From positions 33,664,126-33,728,125 of the forward strand of contig OY821747.1 in assembly GCA_963682055.1 (NCBI GenBank): a DNA stretch of 64,000 nucleotides, in the 5' to 3' direction. The notes beneath the pieces were generated by a model that was not told where the DNA came from, ran no database searches, and saw nothing but the letters and a program-made list of their open reading frames with translations. Below, piece after piece: positions 55,020 to 64,000 of this stretch. The translations under genes and the position numbers were made by a program. How positions within the stretch are numbered: position 1 is the first letter of the stretch; each line of letters opens with the position of its first letter. Origin of the DNA: Primula veris (Eukaryota > Streptophyta > Magnoliopsida > Ericales > Primulaceae).

Positions 55020-56110
55020 GTTTGGGTATGAAACCTAGAAATTTCAGTAGAATCAGCGGAGAAAACAAAGATAAATTAAAGAAGATATCAAAAGAGGTAT
55101 AAGTAGGAATGATAAAACTAGGCTCTACCCTTTTACTGCTAATTAATTTTCAGTAAAAGAGTTAATAATACACACAACAAAACAAACAAACAATAAAAAA
55201 TAATAAATCGGTCAGCAAGCAATAATAAAATGTCAAATAAGCTACTAAGAATGTAAAGTGATGAACAGGTTATTGAACCATGAGTTCAATAATTGGTTTT
55301 ATTATAAGTGTGATTATGATATAATGATTTTACAATTCGACGATATAATGTTTGATTTTTTCCCAAAAAATAAAATGTATATTTTCAGGACTTAAAATGA
55401 TAGAACATTCAATAACGAAACCAACGGTTCAAACGGATGTCGATTCGGAGTCTGAACGAGCAAGTTACAAGACTTTCAAGAAACCGAAACAAGGTCATGT
55501 GAAATAGCAGTTTTTTCGACGAATCAAAAAAATATTCGACCAATCGAAAAGTCCAAAAATGTGGCAGAGAGTTCATAGATTTTTCGATCAATCGAAAAAC
55601 TCAGTTCGATCGATCGAACTTCGACGGATTTTGATAATTCGTCTCAGGAAACACACGCAACGGAAATAAACACAATTTCACATATATACTCATCTCTCCC
55701 ACTCTCTAAACACACTCAATACCATCCAACACTAACCAATCAACCTCTCTCAGTTACAACATATTAAAAACTTCATTGTTGAGAAAAAAGCTCGAAAAAG
55801 AGGAAATCAGGGAGAAATGAGATCAAGATCAAACAAAATCAAGTCTCGCAAATTAGTTTAATTAGAAGCAATCAAATTGTGAATATTGTTACATTGTTGT
55901 AACAAATTTGTAAAGAGCAAACTTATAAACTCAATTGTGACAGAGTGATTGGGTAGAGTATTAAAAGTCGACCGATGAATTAAAAACTTTAGGTCATTTC
56001 ATTTTAAGGATAAAAAAAGTTTCTCATTTATCATGCACGAGAAAACCCTAAAAAACAAAGCCTTTAAAGGAAAGTAATTTGATAATTATGAAACACCCGA
56101 AGTCCCTAAT
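55020..56110. other. Non-coding stretch of block A3
   Basis: Equivalent of 1800-2880. The palindrome GTTCGATCGATCGAAC is intact at about 55605-55620. No gene. Confidence 0.5.
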
Positions 56111-56529
56111 ACACAACAAAAAATAAAACAAAAATCATAGTTCAACACAATAATAAAAAGAGAAAATTAAGTTTGGGCCAAATAACGAAATGAAACACAA
56201 TGGACGTCGACCCCATAACCGCGCCTATCATTGATTTGCCATGAAAACAAAAGTTTGTTTAATGCTCAAAGCTCTAATCCATTTTTGTTTACCTTCATGA
56301 CATCAATAACAAAAATAATTACCGACACAAAACCAAGGAAAAGAGATTCAAAATGCTGAAATTAACTGCATATAAATTTTCATTAAAAAGGTAATATACC
56401 ATAAGATCACATGCAAGACATTAAATCAATAACAAAAAGAAACATCGTCAAAAATACAAGAAAAAGAAGAGATTAAAAAATTGTAGAAATTCACCACATT
56501 TATATGTCTTCATTAAAAAGGTTACTTAC

Positions 56530-57451
56530 AAGGAGGCTAAGGAGTTGGTGTGATCAACATGTATCTCTCCGTATTTTCATCAAAATGAATCATCGAACCT
56601 CTCGTCACAACATCATAGGTCACTATGTACCTATAACTCCAATATCCTGCGGGTTTTCGTATGAAAATATGAACTTTTGGCCATTTGTTAGCCAACCCAA
56701 CGGGTACGAAAGTCTTAAAGAGGAACCTCTTACTACCTACATCTTCTTTAAACATATAAATGGTTAGCCATTCATAGGTAATCAAATCCTTCAACACATA
56801 AAAATGAACCTCTCCTTTATGGGTCGCTCTACAAGAGAGATTATTTCCCATCTCATGAATCCAGTAAATTTTATCCTCGAATTCAACCGGATTTGAACCG
56901 AGTAACAAGTTCCAAATTTAAGGCCAATAGCGGAAATTGCACATCTACATGTAAACAGCTATAACTCCTCCTCCACCCCCCCCCCCCCCCCACCCCCACC
57001 CCACCCCCCCCCCCCACCCCCGCACACACACACACACACACAAACACACACAATTGAAGTCGATTTTTTCTCAACTTTAGGGTCAAGGTTAAAAATCGTA
57101 CAAGAAATTTCAAGATTTCTCCAAGATTATTTGTTTCCCAAAGTCCAGACCATTTGCGGGCCTCGCAAAAACTCACACAATACAACGCCTTGTATTGCAA
57201 ACTTTGAGGGACAAATGTGATGTTGCAACTATTGAAACTCTTTATTCATGAGAGGGGAGAGGTTAAAGCTTCCCATTGTCTGCTTAACAGATTTCCAATA
57301 TACAACACGTATTGGGGATCATTAACCTCGTAAAACAACCCAAAACCTTTAGAAATAGAGAATACACAGGCAGAGAAGAGACCATTTCCATACCCGTCAT
57401 CAAACTCTCGTTCTCTAAGATAGAGATAGTTACCATAACTTGACATATCAG
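56530..57451 (-). pseudogene. F-box-associated-domain protein relic, left arm, A3
   Basis: As in A2, with a 123-codon open frame at 56537-56908 covering the C-terminal FBA-like part (VEFEDKIYWIHEMGNNLSC to TERYMLITPTP). An expanded C-rich/CA tract at 56966-57052 lies within the exon. The upstream part carries the TGA after SPLS. F-box absent; pseudogene. Confidence 0.6.
56966..57052. repeat. Expanded C-rich tract with G-quadruplex potential (minus strand), A3
   Basis: Several runs of 4 to 16 C separated by single A, then CA repeats. On the minus strand, which is the sense of the relic, there are at least four long G runs. Confidence 0.9.
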
Positions 57452-57954
57452 CTATTTAAAAAAATAGATCATTTTTTGAACGGTTGAATTGTTCATTTAC
57501 AAAAACTGTGCAGTATATGATTTTTGCCGCCGTACAAACATTCCTTATGTACAAATGCATGAATTTCCGTACAGATGCGGGAAATCTACAGGTATTCAGA
57601 TCCGAATATGAAAGAGGATTTTCTCAAGCGTATACGCAAATTCAATTGGTGGAAGCTCTCTTCTAGAAGTTGAAGCACCCCTAGTGAATCAATTTTATTT
57701 CCTCCTTTTATCATTTTTTCACTAAGGGTGCTTCAAGTTCTAAAAGAGAGATTCCACCAACTGAATTAGCGTATAAGCCTAAGGAAATTATCTTTCATAT
57801 TCTGATCTAGCTACCTACAGATTTCCTGCATTTGTACGGAATTCCTACATTTGTACGGAAGGTACGTTTGTAAGGCGTTGGCCAAAATCATATCCGACCC
57901 AGTCTTTGTAAATGAACAATTCAAGCATTAAAAATTATCTACTTTTCCAAATAG

Positions 57955-59435
57955 GTGATATGCCAAGTTATGGTAACAATTTCCATCTTAGAGAAAGAGA
58001 GTTTGAGGAAGGGTATGTAAATGGTCTCTTCTCTACCCATTTATTCCCTATTTCTAGAGGTTTGAGTTGTTTTACAAGGTTAATGATCCCTAAAATGTGT
58101 TGCATGTTGTAAATATGTTAACAAGACAATGTGAAACTTTACCCTCTCCCCTCGCCCGAAAAGAGAGTTTCATTAGTTTCCACATCACATTTGTTCCTCA
58201 AAGTTTGCAATACAAGGTGTTGTATTGTGTGAGTTTTTGCGATGCCCGCAAATTGCGTGTCTGGACTTTGGGAAACAATCAATCTTGGAGAAAACTTGAA
58301 ATTTCTTGTATTATTTATAAACTTGATACTGAAGTTGTGAAAAAATCGGCTTCTGTGGGGGAGAGTATTTATATTTGTCTATGGATAGAGGTGCAATTTC
58401 CGCTATTGACCTCAACCATGAAACTTGTTACTTGGTTCAAATCACATTTGAATTTTTGGATAACCTTTACTGGATTCATGAGATGGGAAATAATGTCTCT
58501 TGCAGAGGGACCAAGAAAGGAGTAGTTCATTTTATGTGTTGAAATATTTGATCACCAATTAATGGCTTAACATTTATATATTCAAAAAAGTTATTGACAA
58601 TAAGAGGTTCATCTGAGGACTTTTGTACCCGTGGGCTGTCTTAGAAATGAGAAAAATATTGTATTTATCATACGACAGCCCATGGGGTACTGGAATTATA
58701 GGTAAACAGTGAGCTGCGTTGTTGAGACAAGAGATTCCATTATTCATTTGGATGACAAATACTGGGAGATACATGTTCACACCAACTCCTTAGCCAGCTC
58801 GTAAGTAACCTTTTTTTATAAAGAAATATATATGCAGTCAATTTCAACAATTTTAATCTATTTTTTCCTTGGTGTTTTTGGCGATATTGCATTTTTTTAT
58901 TGATTTGATGTCTTAGAGGCAATCTTCTCGTAAATAACCTTTTTAATGAAAAAGTATATGTAGTTAGTTTCATTTTTTTCAAATCTCTTTTCCTTGGTTT
59001 TGTGATGGTGGTTACTTCTGTTATTGATGTCTTGTAGGCAAACGAAAATGGATTAGAGGTATGAGCATTGAAGAAGCTTTTGTTGCAATGTTCTTTTTAT
59101 GGTAAATCAATGATGGACGCGGTTATTGGGCCGACGTCCACTGTGTGTCTTTTCTTTATTAGAGTGAGACTTAATTTTCACTTTTTTTTTTATTATTGTG
59201 TTGAACTAAGATTTTTATTTATTTTTTATTTTTTAGACGTAAAGAAAATGTTGAGAATCTTTGTAATCCAAGAGCGTCGAAAATGAAGATGAGTGAGAAT
59301 ATTTTAATTTTTGAAGAAGATGAGTGCTCAATGGAGGAGTGTGAAAATGATCAAGGTGTCGAAAATCCTGAAACGTCCGGAAGCGATGAGGGAAAGGAAG
59401 ACGAAGTGTTTTCCGTAAGGGATGATTGGATTTAA
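57955..59435 (+). pseudogene. F-box-associated-domain protein relic, right arm with downstream exons, A3
   Basis: Exons 57955-58800, 59038-59101 and 59237-59435 with the same borders as A2. The acidic last exon is open (RKENVENLCNPRASK ... SVRDDWI stop). The single-base frameshift in the first exon is shared by all three copies, so it predates the triplication. Confidence 0.6.
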
Positions 59436-59659
59436 CATAAATCAACCATGGAAAAGGGTTTTAACACCTCTCTCTCTTAGATCTCATCTGGAACTCTATT
59501 TAGTGGTGTAAAAGAAGAAGACGAAGTGTAAAACTTTACTGAAAGTCATCTGGTTATTTATTACTTTAATAGAACTTGTAATTTGTTATTTTGTTTTTGG
59601 ACCCATCAAATTTCTTATGCTTTAGGTAACAATCATTAGATTGATATTTTATATTGTTA

Positions 59660-60237
59660 TAAGGTCGGATGACCAATTTAAACTCAATATCAATGAAATT
59701 TGTGGGAAATCCCTACTCTTAATTAAAAGAAGGGATGGGGAAAATGCGTCCAATGTAAAAAAAAAAATTACAAGATACATATCAAAATGAGTGGAACAAA
59801 AAAGACGAGAAGGCTAGGATTTTGGAGGTAAAATTATCTCCAATGAAAACTTAGTTAATTCGCAAGAAAAAAATGATTATGAAGTCGAAAGCATAATTGT
59901 ATTTGATGATTTACATTCAAAAAATAGAAGAGATCGAGAAAATAAAGTTTTATCGGATGTGAAATTAAAAAATTCAATATCAAAATGGATGATAAATTTA
60001 AGGATAAAGTCTTGTTTGGAAAAATGGAGGCACAACTTAATTAGTGATAGTTGTCAACGTTATTTTCAAATTGAAAATGAGACTAAACAAAATTATATAA
60101 ATATGGGCTACGATGTTCAAAAGGAATTTTGTGAGAAAAATAATATCACAAATGTTGATGAGAAAATGATACATGAGGAAGTAAAAACGTTTGTTTTGGA
60201 GAATCCAAGAATTGATACTGGATGTGTGCACATGTGA
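59660..60237 (+). pseudogene. Lysine-rich unrecognised ORF, frameshifted and shortened, A3
   Basis: Third copy of the 202-codon ORF. The A-run has 11 A, which breaks the frame. Internal codons are missing around KEFCEKNNITN, and sequence after the stop has lost about 85 bp relative to A1 and A2. The distal 92 codons (from 59959) remain open. Confidence 0.4.
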
Positions 60238-60422
60238 AAAATACGAGTGTTGATAAGTCGCTCAAGTTCAAAAAATGTAGCGAGAGTCATTACAGGTCAA
60301 CAGAGATGTTCATGGAACTTGTCGTTATTGAAGGAATGTGCCAATGAAATTTTAACGCTACGGCTTAGCCCCTCAAAAAACGTTACAAGATAACCATTCC
60401 TCAAACCATGTTTAAGGGGGAG

Positions 60423-60785
60423 TGTTGAAATTTAAAACTTGATTCTTATATTCACATGATCAAGTCGCATGAACAAAATTTAATAGATCCGCAAAAGTGC
60501 TCGAAGTTACCAAATAAGTTTAACGAAGAGTGTTGAAAACATATATTTATTTGGACTATTGTTTCTGAGTTTTTGTGTTTTATGTTTTGGGAAAATATGT
60601 TATAAGACCCAAATTCTAGAAAGTCTTTTAAGTTCTAACGGTCTAGAATGGTTAGTTCTAGAAAGTGTGTAGAAGGATCCAATTTGTGGATAAGTTTTAG
60701 GAAAATCTAGAGAGGATTATAGATCGTTAGATTAGTTCAATCTCCGCCGTTTATTGTTGTGGATAATTAGTATAAATAGGTGGTA
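60423..60785 (+). repeat. Orphan LTR-like unit interrupted by a Copia insertion, A3
   Basis: Starts TGTTGAAATT after AAGGGGGAG. Its last bases are replaced by the incoming Copia LTR at 60786. Confidence 0.5.
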
Positions 60786-61015
60786 TGTATTAGGAATGTG
60801 CACGATATGCAAGATGACAATCCCACTAAAGATAGCAATTCCTATAATCAAGACAACAATCCCATGAATTAAGCTAATTGATTCTTGTCAATATTGTAAA
60901 AATAGTCAGTATTCAAATTTGTATCAATTATAGCCTAAATTAGTTATGTAATTAGCCTATATATATTGTTATCTTCCCATGTAACCATTATCAATCAAAA
61001 CAATAAACTTTCTAC
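60786..61015 (+). repeat. 5' LTR of the short-LTR Copia element
   Basis: 230 bp with TG...CA ends and a TATATATA box near 60957-60965. The left border is set by the loss of block A similarity. Confidence 0.8.
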
Positions 61016-61031
61016 ATGGTATACCAGAGCT
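61016..61031 (+). other. Primer-binding site, variant
   Basis: TGGTATACCAGAGCT immediately after the LTR. It resembles the iMet site TGGTATCAGAGC with two extra bases (AC), an odd feature for an element with an open frame. Confidence 0.6.
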
Positions 61032-61098
61032 AATAAGGAATCCTTAATAGCAGTCACCAATAACCCTTTTTTTTTTTCCGATCAACCACCCAACAACT

Positions 61099-64000
61099 AT
61101 GGCCTCCTATGACAACACCATCTCCAACCCCCATGAAGCAAACAAACCTCTCACATCTCTTAACCTAAACAATTGCGTAAAACTCAACTCTCTCAATTAT
61201 ACCGCTTGGCAATTCCAACTATCCCACATCCTATTCGGGTATAGCCTCTTAGGCTATCTCGATGGAACAATTACTACACCTTCACCCACCATTATCAACA
61301 CTGACACAACCGAAGCACCAAACCCGGCCTACCAAACTTGGCTAAAACAAGACGGTCTAATCCTAGGCGCTCTTATGGGCACCTTAACCGTAGCCGTCCA
61401 ATCCCTCATAGTCCGTGCCAAAACCTCGAAAGAGGCATGGGACATACTTTCAACCACCTATGCTAACCCCTCGCGTGGCCATATTCTCCAACTCAAAGAC
61501 CGCCTTGACTCCATCGTCAAAACATCTGACCAAACCATAACCGAATATATGAATAAAATCAAAGAATGTATCGACCAACTGGCTCTTATGGGCAAAATTA
61601 TCGATCCCGAAGACGTAGCATCCAAAATCCTCAAAGGACTTGATTATGAAACCTACAAACCAGTCATTGACACGGTTCGAGCTCGAGACACCCCTATTAG
61701 TTTCGAAGCTTTACACGAAAAACTAATCCAACACGATCTCCTTCTCAAACAACAACAACCCGCCCCTACCCTTTTCCAGCCATCCGCACATGCTGCCTAT
61801 CGCCAAAATAATTATCGTCCTTATCAACGCACCACAATTCAACCCTCCAACAACAACACCATTCGTCCATCCACCCAACCCAACCCCAATGCCAAACCCT
61901 TCAAAGGCAAATGCCAATGGTGCCGTGCCCAAGGACATGTCCTTGCATTCTGTCCAGATTTTCGTCGCCTCTACCCCAACATCATCACCCCCGACCCACC
62001 TACTGGTCGACACAACAAGCCGTCACCGCATGCTCACACTGCCATTCACGCACCATCAAATCCATCCTCCTCCTATCTCCTTGACAGTGGCGCGTCACAC
62101 CACATAACCCATGATCTTGACACCCTCACCCTCCACTCTCCATACACCGGTTCTGATGATGTCATTATTGGTGATGGCTCTGTTCTCCCCATTGCCAATA
62201 TAGGTTCTTTTACTATTTCTCATCCCTCATCCTTAACACTCAAAAATGTTTTACATGTTCCAAATATTTCTCGCAATCTCTTATCAATTTCGAAAATTTG
62301 CCAAGACAATAATGCTTGTGTTATATTCTCACCAACTTCTTTTCTTATTAAGGATATTACGACGGGGACAATCCTACTCCAAGGCCCCGCTAGAGACGGA
62401 GTCTATGAATGGAGCCCAACCAATCCACGTGCTTTTCCTGCCACCAAAAGACCAAATCCGCTTTCATGGCATCATAAACTTGGCCACCCGTCCTACTCTA
62501 CTATTAAAATTATCAACAATAATCTTTCTTACCGTATTTCCGATTTCTCTGAATGTAATGCTTGCAATATGAATAAGAGTCACAAATTACCTTTTGCAAA
62601 CTCTACTTTTACCACAAATGGTCCTCTCGACCTTATCTTCTCTGACCTCTGGACCGCTCCCGTCCCATCCCGCGAAAACTACAAATATTACATTGTCTTT
62701 GTAGATCATTTTAGCAAATATATATGGTTATTTCCACTAAAGCAAAAATCCGAGACAACCCTTGTCTTCACTCGGTTCAAGGCCCTCGTAGAAAATTTTT
62801 TTAACAAACCCATTCGTCGGTTTTTCTCCGATAATGGCGGCGAATATCTTAAACTTCATCACACCCTCCTTGACAATGGAATATCTCATTACACGTCTCC
62901 TCCGCATACACCTGAACATAATGGATATGCGGAGAGACGACATAGGCACATTGTTGAAACTGGCTTATCTCTTCTTACCTACGCCAAGCTGCCCACCACA
63001 CTATGGCCATTCGCATTTAGCACCGCAACTTATCTCATAAACCGCCTACCCACACCAACTCTCCAAGGTCAGTCGCCCCACTTTAAACTCCTCAATACTA
63101 ATCCCGACTACACAAAACTTCATAATTTTGGGTGTCTTTGTTACCCTTGGTTACGACCTTACACTAAACACAAAATGGAACCACGATCACTACCTTGCGT
63201 CTTTGTTGGCTACTCTACATCTCAAAGCGCATTTCATTGTCTTGACCCTCAAACCCATCGTGTTTACACCTCTCGCCATGTTAAGTTTGTCGATGAAGAG
63301 TACCCCTATACCAGCCTCGTGCCCTCTCCATCAACATCACCCACCACCCACCCAAATGATTGGTGCACCCTCACCATCCCCATTCTGCCACAAATGCCCA
63401 CCCCCACGCTCCCACCTGCCATCAACACACCACCATCCACCCCTGCCACTCCCGTGTCCCCTGCCACCCCACCCATCACCCTACCTCTATTTCCATCCCC
63501 CCAATCCGCTACCACATCTCACGTACCTCCTGCCATGACTCAACCTACATATGCACATGGCACCCGCCTGGCCAACAACATACGCAAACCCAACCCGAAA
63601 TACGCCAAGCTTGCCCAAGCCACCTCCAACCCGACACCTCATTACCTCCCTAATACCACCAAACAAGCCCTCATCTTACCCCAATGGCGCGCTGCTATGC
63701 AGGAGGAATATAACGCTCTTGATCGAAATCACACTTGGTCCCTTGTACCACGTCACAATTCTCAAAACGTGATTGGGTGCAAATGGATATATCGCATCAA
63801 ATATAATACTGACGGCACTCTCAAGCAACATAAAGCTCGATTAGTAGCCAAAGGATTTCATCAACGTCCCGGAATTGACTATACGGAAACGTTTAGTCCC
63901 GTTGTCAAACCAACAACGGTACGTCTCATACTCTCTCTAGCCGTTACTCACTCATGGCACCTCCGTCAACTTGATGTCAACAATGCATTTCTTCAAGGTC
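61099..64000 (+). CDS. Copia gag-pol polyprotein, open to window end (partial)
   Basis: ATG at 61099 ([18 protein letters not shown]) begins a frame with no stop through 64000 (967 codons); the 3' end lies beyond. Gag: [35 protein letters not shown], a CCHC knuckle [14 protein letters not shown] near residue 272. Protease: [10 protein letters not shown], with D near 329. Integrase: [24 protein letters not shown], catalytic Asp near 516 (SDLWTAP), Asp near 578 (FFSDNGGEY), Glu near 612 (GYAERRH). Reverse transcriptase start: [54 protein letters not shown]. The coding sequence is C-rich at third positions, unlike the AT-rich flanks. It looks intact so far. Confidence 0.95.
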   Translation, partial: MASYDNTISNPHEANKPLTSLNLNNCVKLNSLNYTAWQFQLSHILFGYSLLGYLDGTITTPSPTIINTDTTEAPNPAYQTWLKQDGLILGALMGTLTVAVQSLIVRAKTSKEAWDILSTTYANPSRGHILQLKDRLDSIVKTSDQTITEYMNKIKECIDQLALMGKIIDPEDVASKILKGLDYETYKPVIDTVRARDTPISFEALHEKLIQHDLLLKQQQPAPTLFQPSAHAAYRQNNYRPYQRTTIQPSNNNTIRPSTQPNPNAKPFKGKCQWCRAQGHVLAFCPDFRRLYPNIITPDPPTGRHNKPSPHAHTAIHAPSNPSSSYLLDSGASHHITHDLDTLTLHSPYTGSDDVIIGDGSVLPIANIGSFTISHPSSLTLKNVLHVPNISRNLLSISKICQDNNACVIFSPTSFLIKDITTGTILLQGPARDGVYEWSPTNPRAFPATKRPNPLSWHHKLGHPSYSTIKIINNNLSYRISDFSECNACNMNKSHKLPFANSTFTTNGPLDLIFSDLWTAPVPSRENYKYYIVFVDHFSKYIWLFPLKQKSETTLVFTRFKALVENFFNKPIRRFFSDNGGEYLKLHHTLLDNGISHYTSPPHTPEHNGYAERRHRHIVETGLSLLTYAKLPTTLWPFAFSTATYLINRLPTPTLQGQSPHFKLLNTNPDYTKLHNFGCLCYPWLRPYTKHKMEPRSLPCVFVGYSTSQSAFHCLDPQTHRVYTSRHVKFVDEEYPYTSLVPSPSTSPTTHPNDWCTLTIPILPQMPTPTLPPAINTPPSTPATPVSPATPPITLPLFPSPQSATTSHVPPAMTQPTYAHGTRLANNIRKPNPKYAKLAQATSNPTPHYLPNTTKQALILPQWRAAMQEEYNALDRNHTWSLVPRHNSQNVIGCKWIYRIKYNTDGTLKQHKARLVAKGFHQRPGIDYTETFSPVVKPTTVRLILSLAVTHSWHLRQLDVNNAFLQG

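Larger units (their letters stand above)
56110..59250. repeat. F-box-type gene palindrome, A3
   Basis: Third copy of the head-to-head structure, with its centre near 57690-57720. More similar to A2 than to A1, for example the shared CCGTACAGATGCGGG and TTCTAAAAGAGAGATTCC variants in the central region. Confidence 0.85.
43660..60785. repeat. Block A, copy 3
   Basis: Same order as A1 and A2. It is interrupted by a complete Copia element at 45659-54544 and ends at a second Copia element starting at 60786, inside the orphan LTR-like unit. Any remainder would lie beyond the window. Confidence 0.85.
60786..64000 (+). mobile_element. Short-LTR Copia retrotransposon, 5' part (runs off window)
   Basis: A 230-bp LTR (TGTATTAGG...TTTCTACA), a primer-site-like TGGTATACCAGAGC and a continuous gag-pol frame to the window end. 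The short LTR, a gag with a [15 protein letters not shown] motif and an integrase with a [12 protein letters not shown] motif suggest a Retrofit/Ale-type lineage. The 3' part and TSD are outside the window. Confidence 0.9.

Noticed and set aside
61723..63772. Several open frames of 68-136 codons on both strands
   Set aside because: Shadows of the continuous Copia gag-pol frame starting at 61099.

Overview
This is a plant (probably dicot) nuclear genome window. It is AT-rich and crowded with LTR retrotransposons, MITE-like elements and decayed, intron-containing fragments of plant genes. The recognisable relics are F-box-associated-domain, LEC14B/DCAF11-type WD40 and IDM1-type PHD/acetyltransferase genes. 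There are no bacterial, organellar or free-virus features. The species cannot be named from the sequence. Apart from retroelement polyproteins, no intact host gene was found.

Layout. Two large repeat families make up most of the window. Block A occurs three times in the same orientation: A1 1-9115 (its left end lies outside the window), A2 13962-27705 and A3 43660-60785. In order, A holds a minus-strand LEC14B-like WD40 relic, a tRNA-like palindrome, an unrecognised coding relic, a ~3.1 kb palindrome made of two F-box-type gene fragments head to head, an unrecognised lysine-rich ORF, a ~370 bp LTR-like unit and (A1, A2) a retroelement-type C-terminal coding relic. Block B occurs twice: B1 10565-13962 and B2 31598-35546. 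It carries the same WD40 relic and tRNA-like palindrome in the opposite orientation to A, a small TATA-preceded exon and a non-autonomous hAT element. B2 keeps the complete hAT element with its 8-bp target duplication. In B1 the element is cut off exactly where A2 begins.

Younger insertions sit inside this mosaic. (1) A Copia element with an internal deletion, 16027-19960 (TSD AAAAC), lies in A2. (2) A non-autonomous Ty3/gypsy element with an intact protease-like-only ORF, 28804-31091 (TSD AATCG), lies inside one arm of an inverted IDM1-like pseudogene. (3) A Ty3 chromovirus-type element, 37430-42484 (TSD GTAAG), lies inside a tRNA-derived SINE-like sequence and carries several inactivating mutations. 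(4) A complete, very young SIRE/Maximus-like Copia element, 45659-54544, lies in A3 with an intact 1686-residue polyprotein, two 1252-bp LTRs that differ at about two positions, and TSD CTCTC. (5) A short-LTR Copia element begins at 60786, and its gag-pol frame stays open from 61099 to the window end.

How it fits together. The recurring theme is inverted duplication at every scale: tRNA-like arms of ~100 bp, an IDM1-like gene hairpin, F-box gene hairpins of ~1.5 kb per arm, and A/B block inversions. Transcripts across these would fold into long hairpins, so small-RNA production is a reasonable but untested inference. The order of events is partly readable: B1 and A2 were joined through a hAT element, the blocks were duplicated, and then the LTR elements inserted separately into individual copies.
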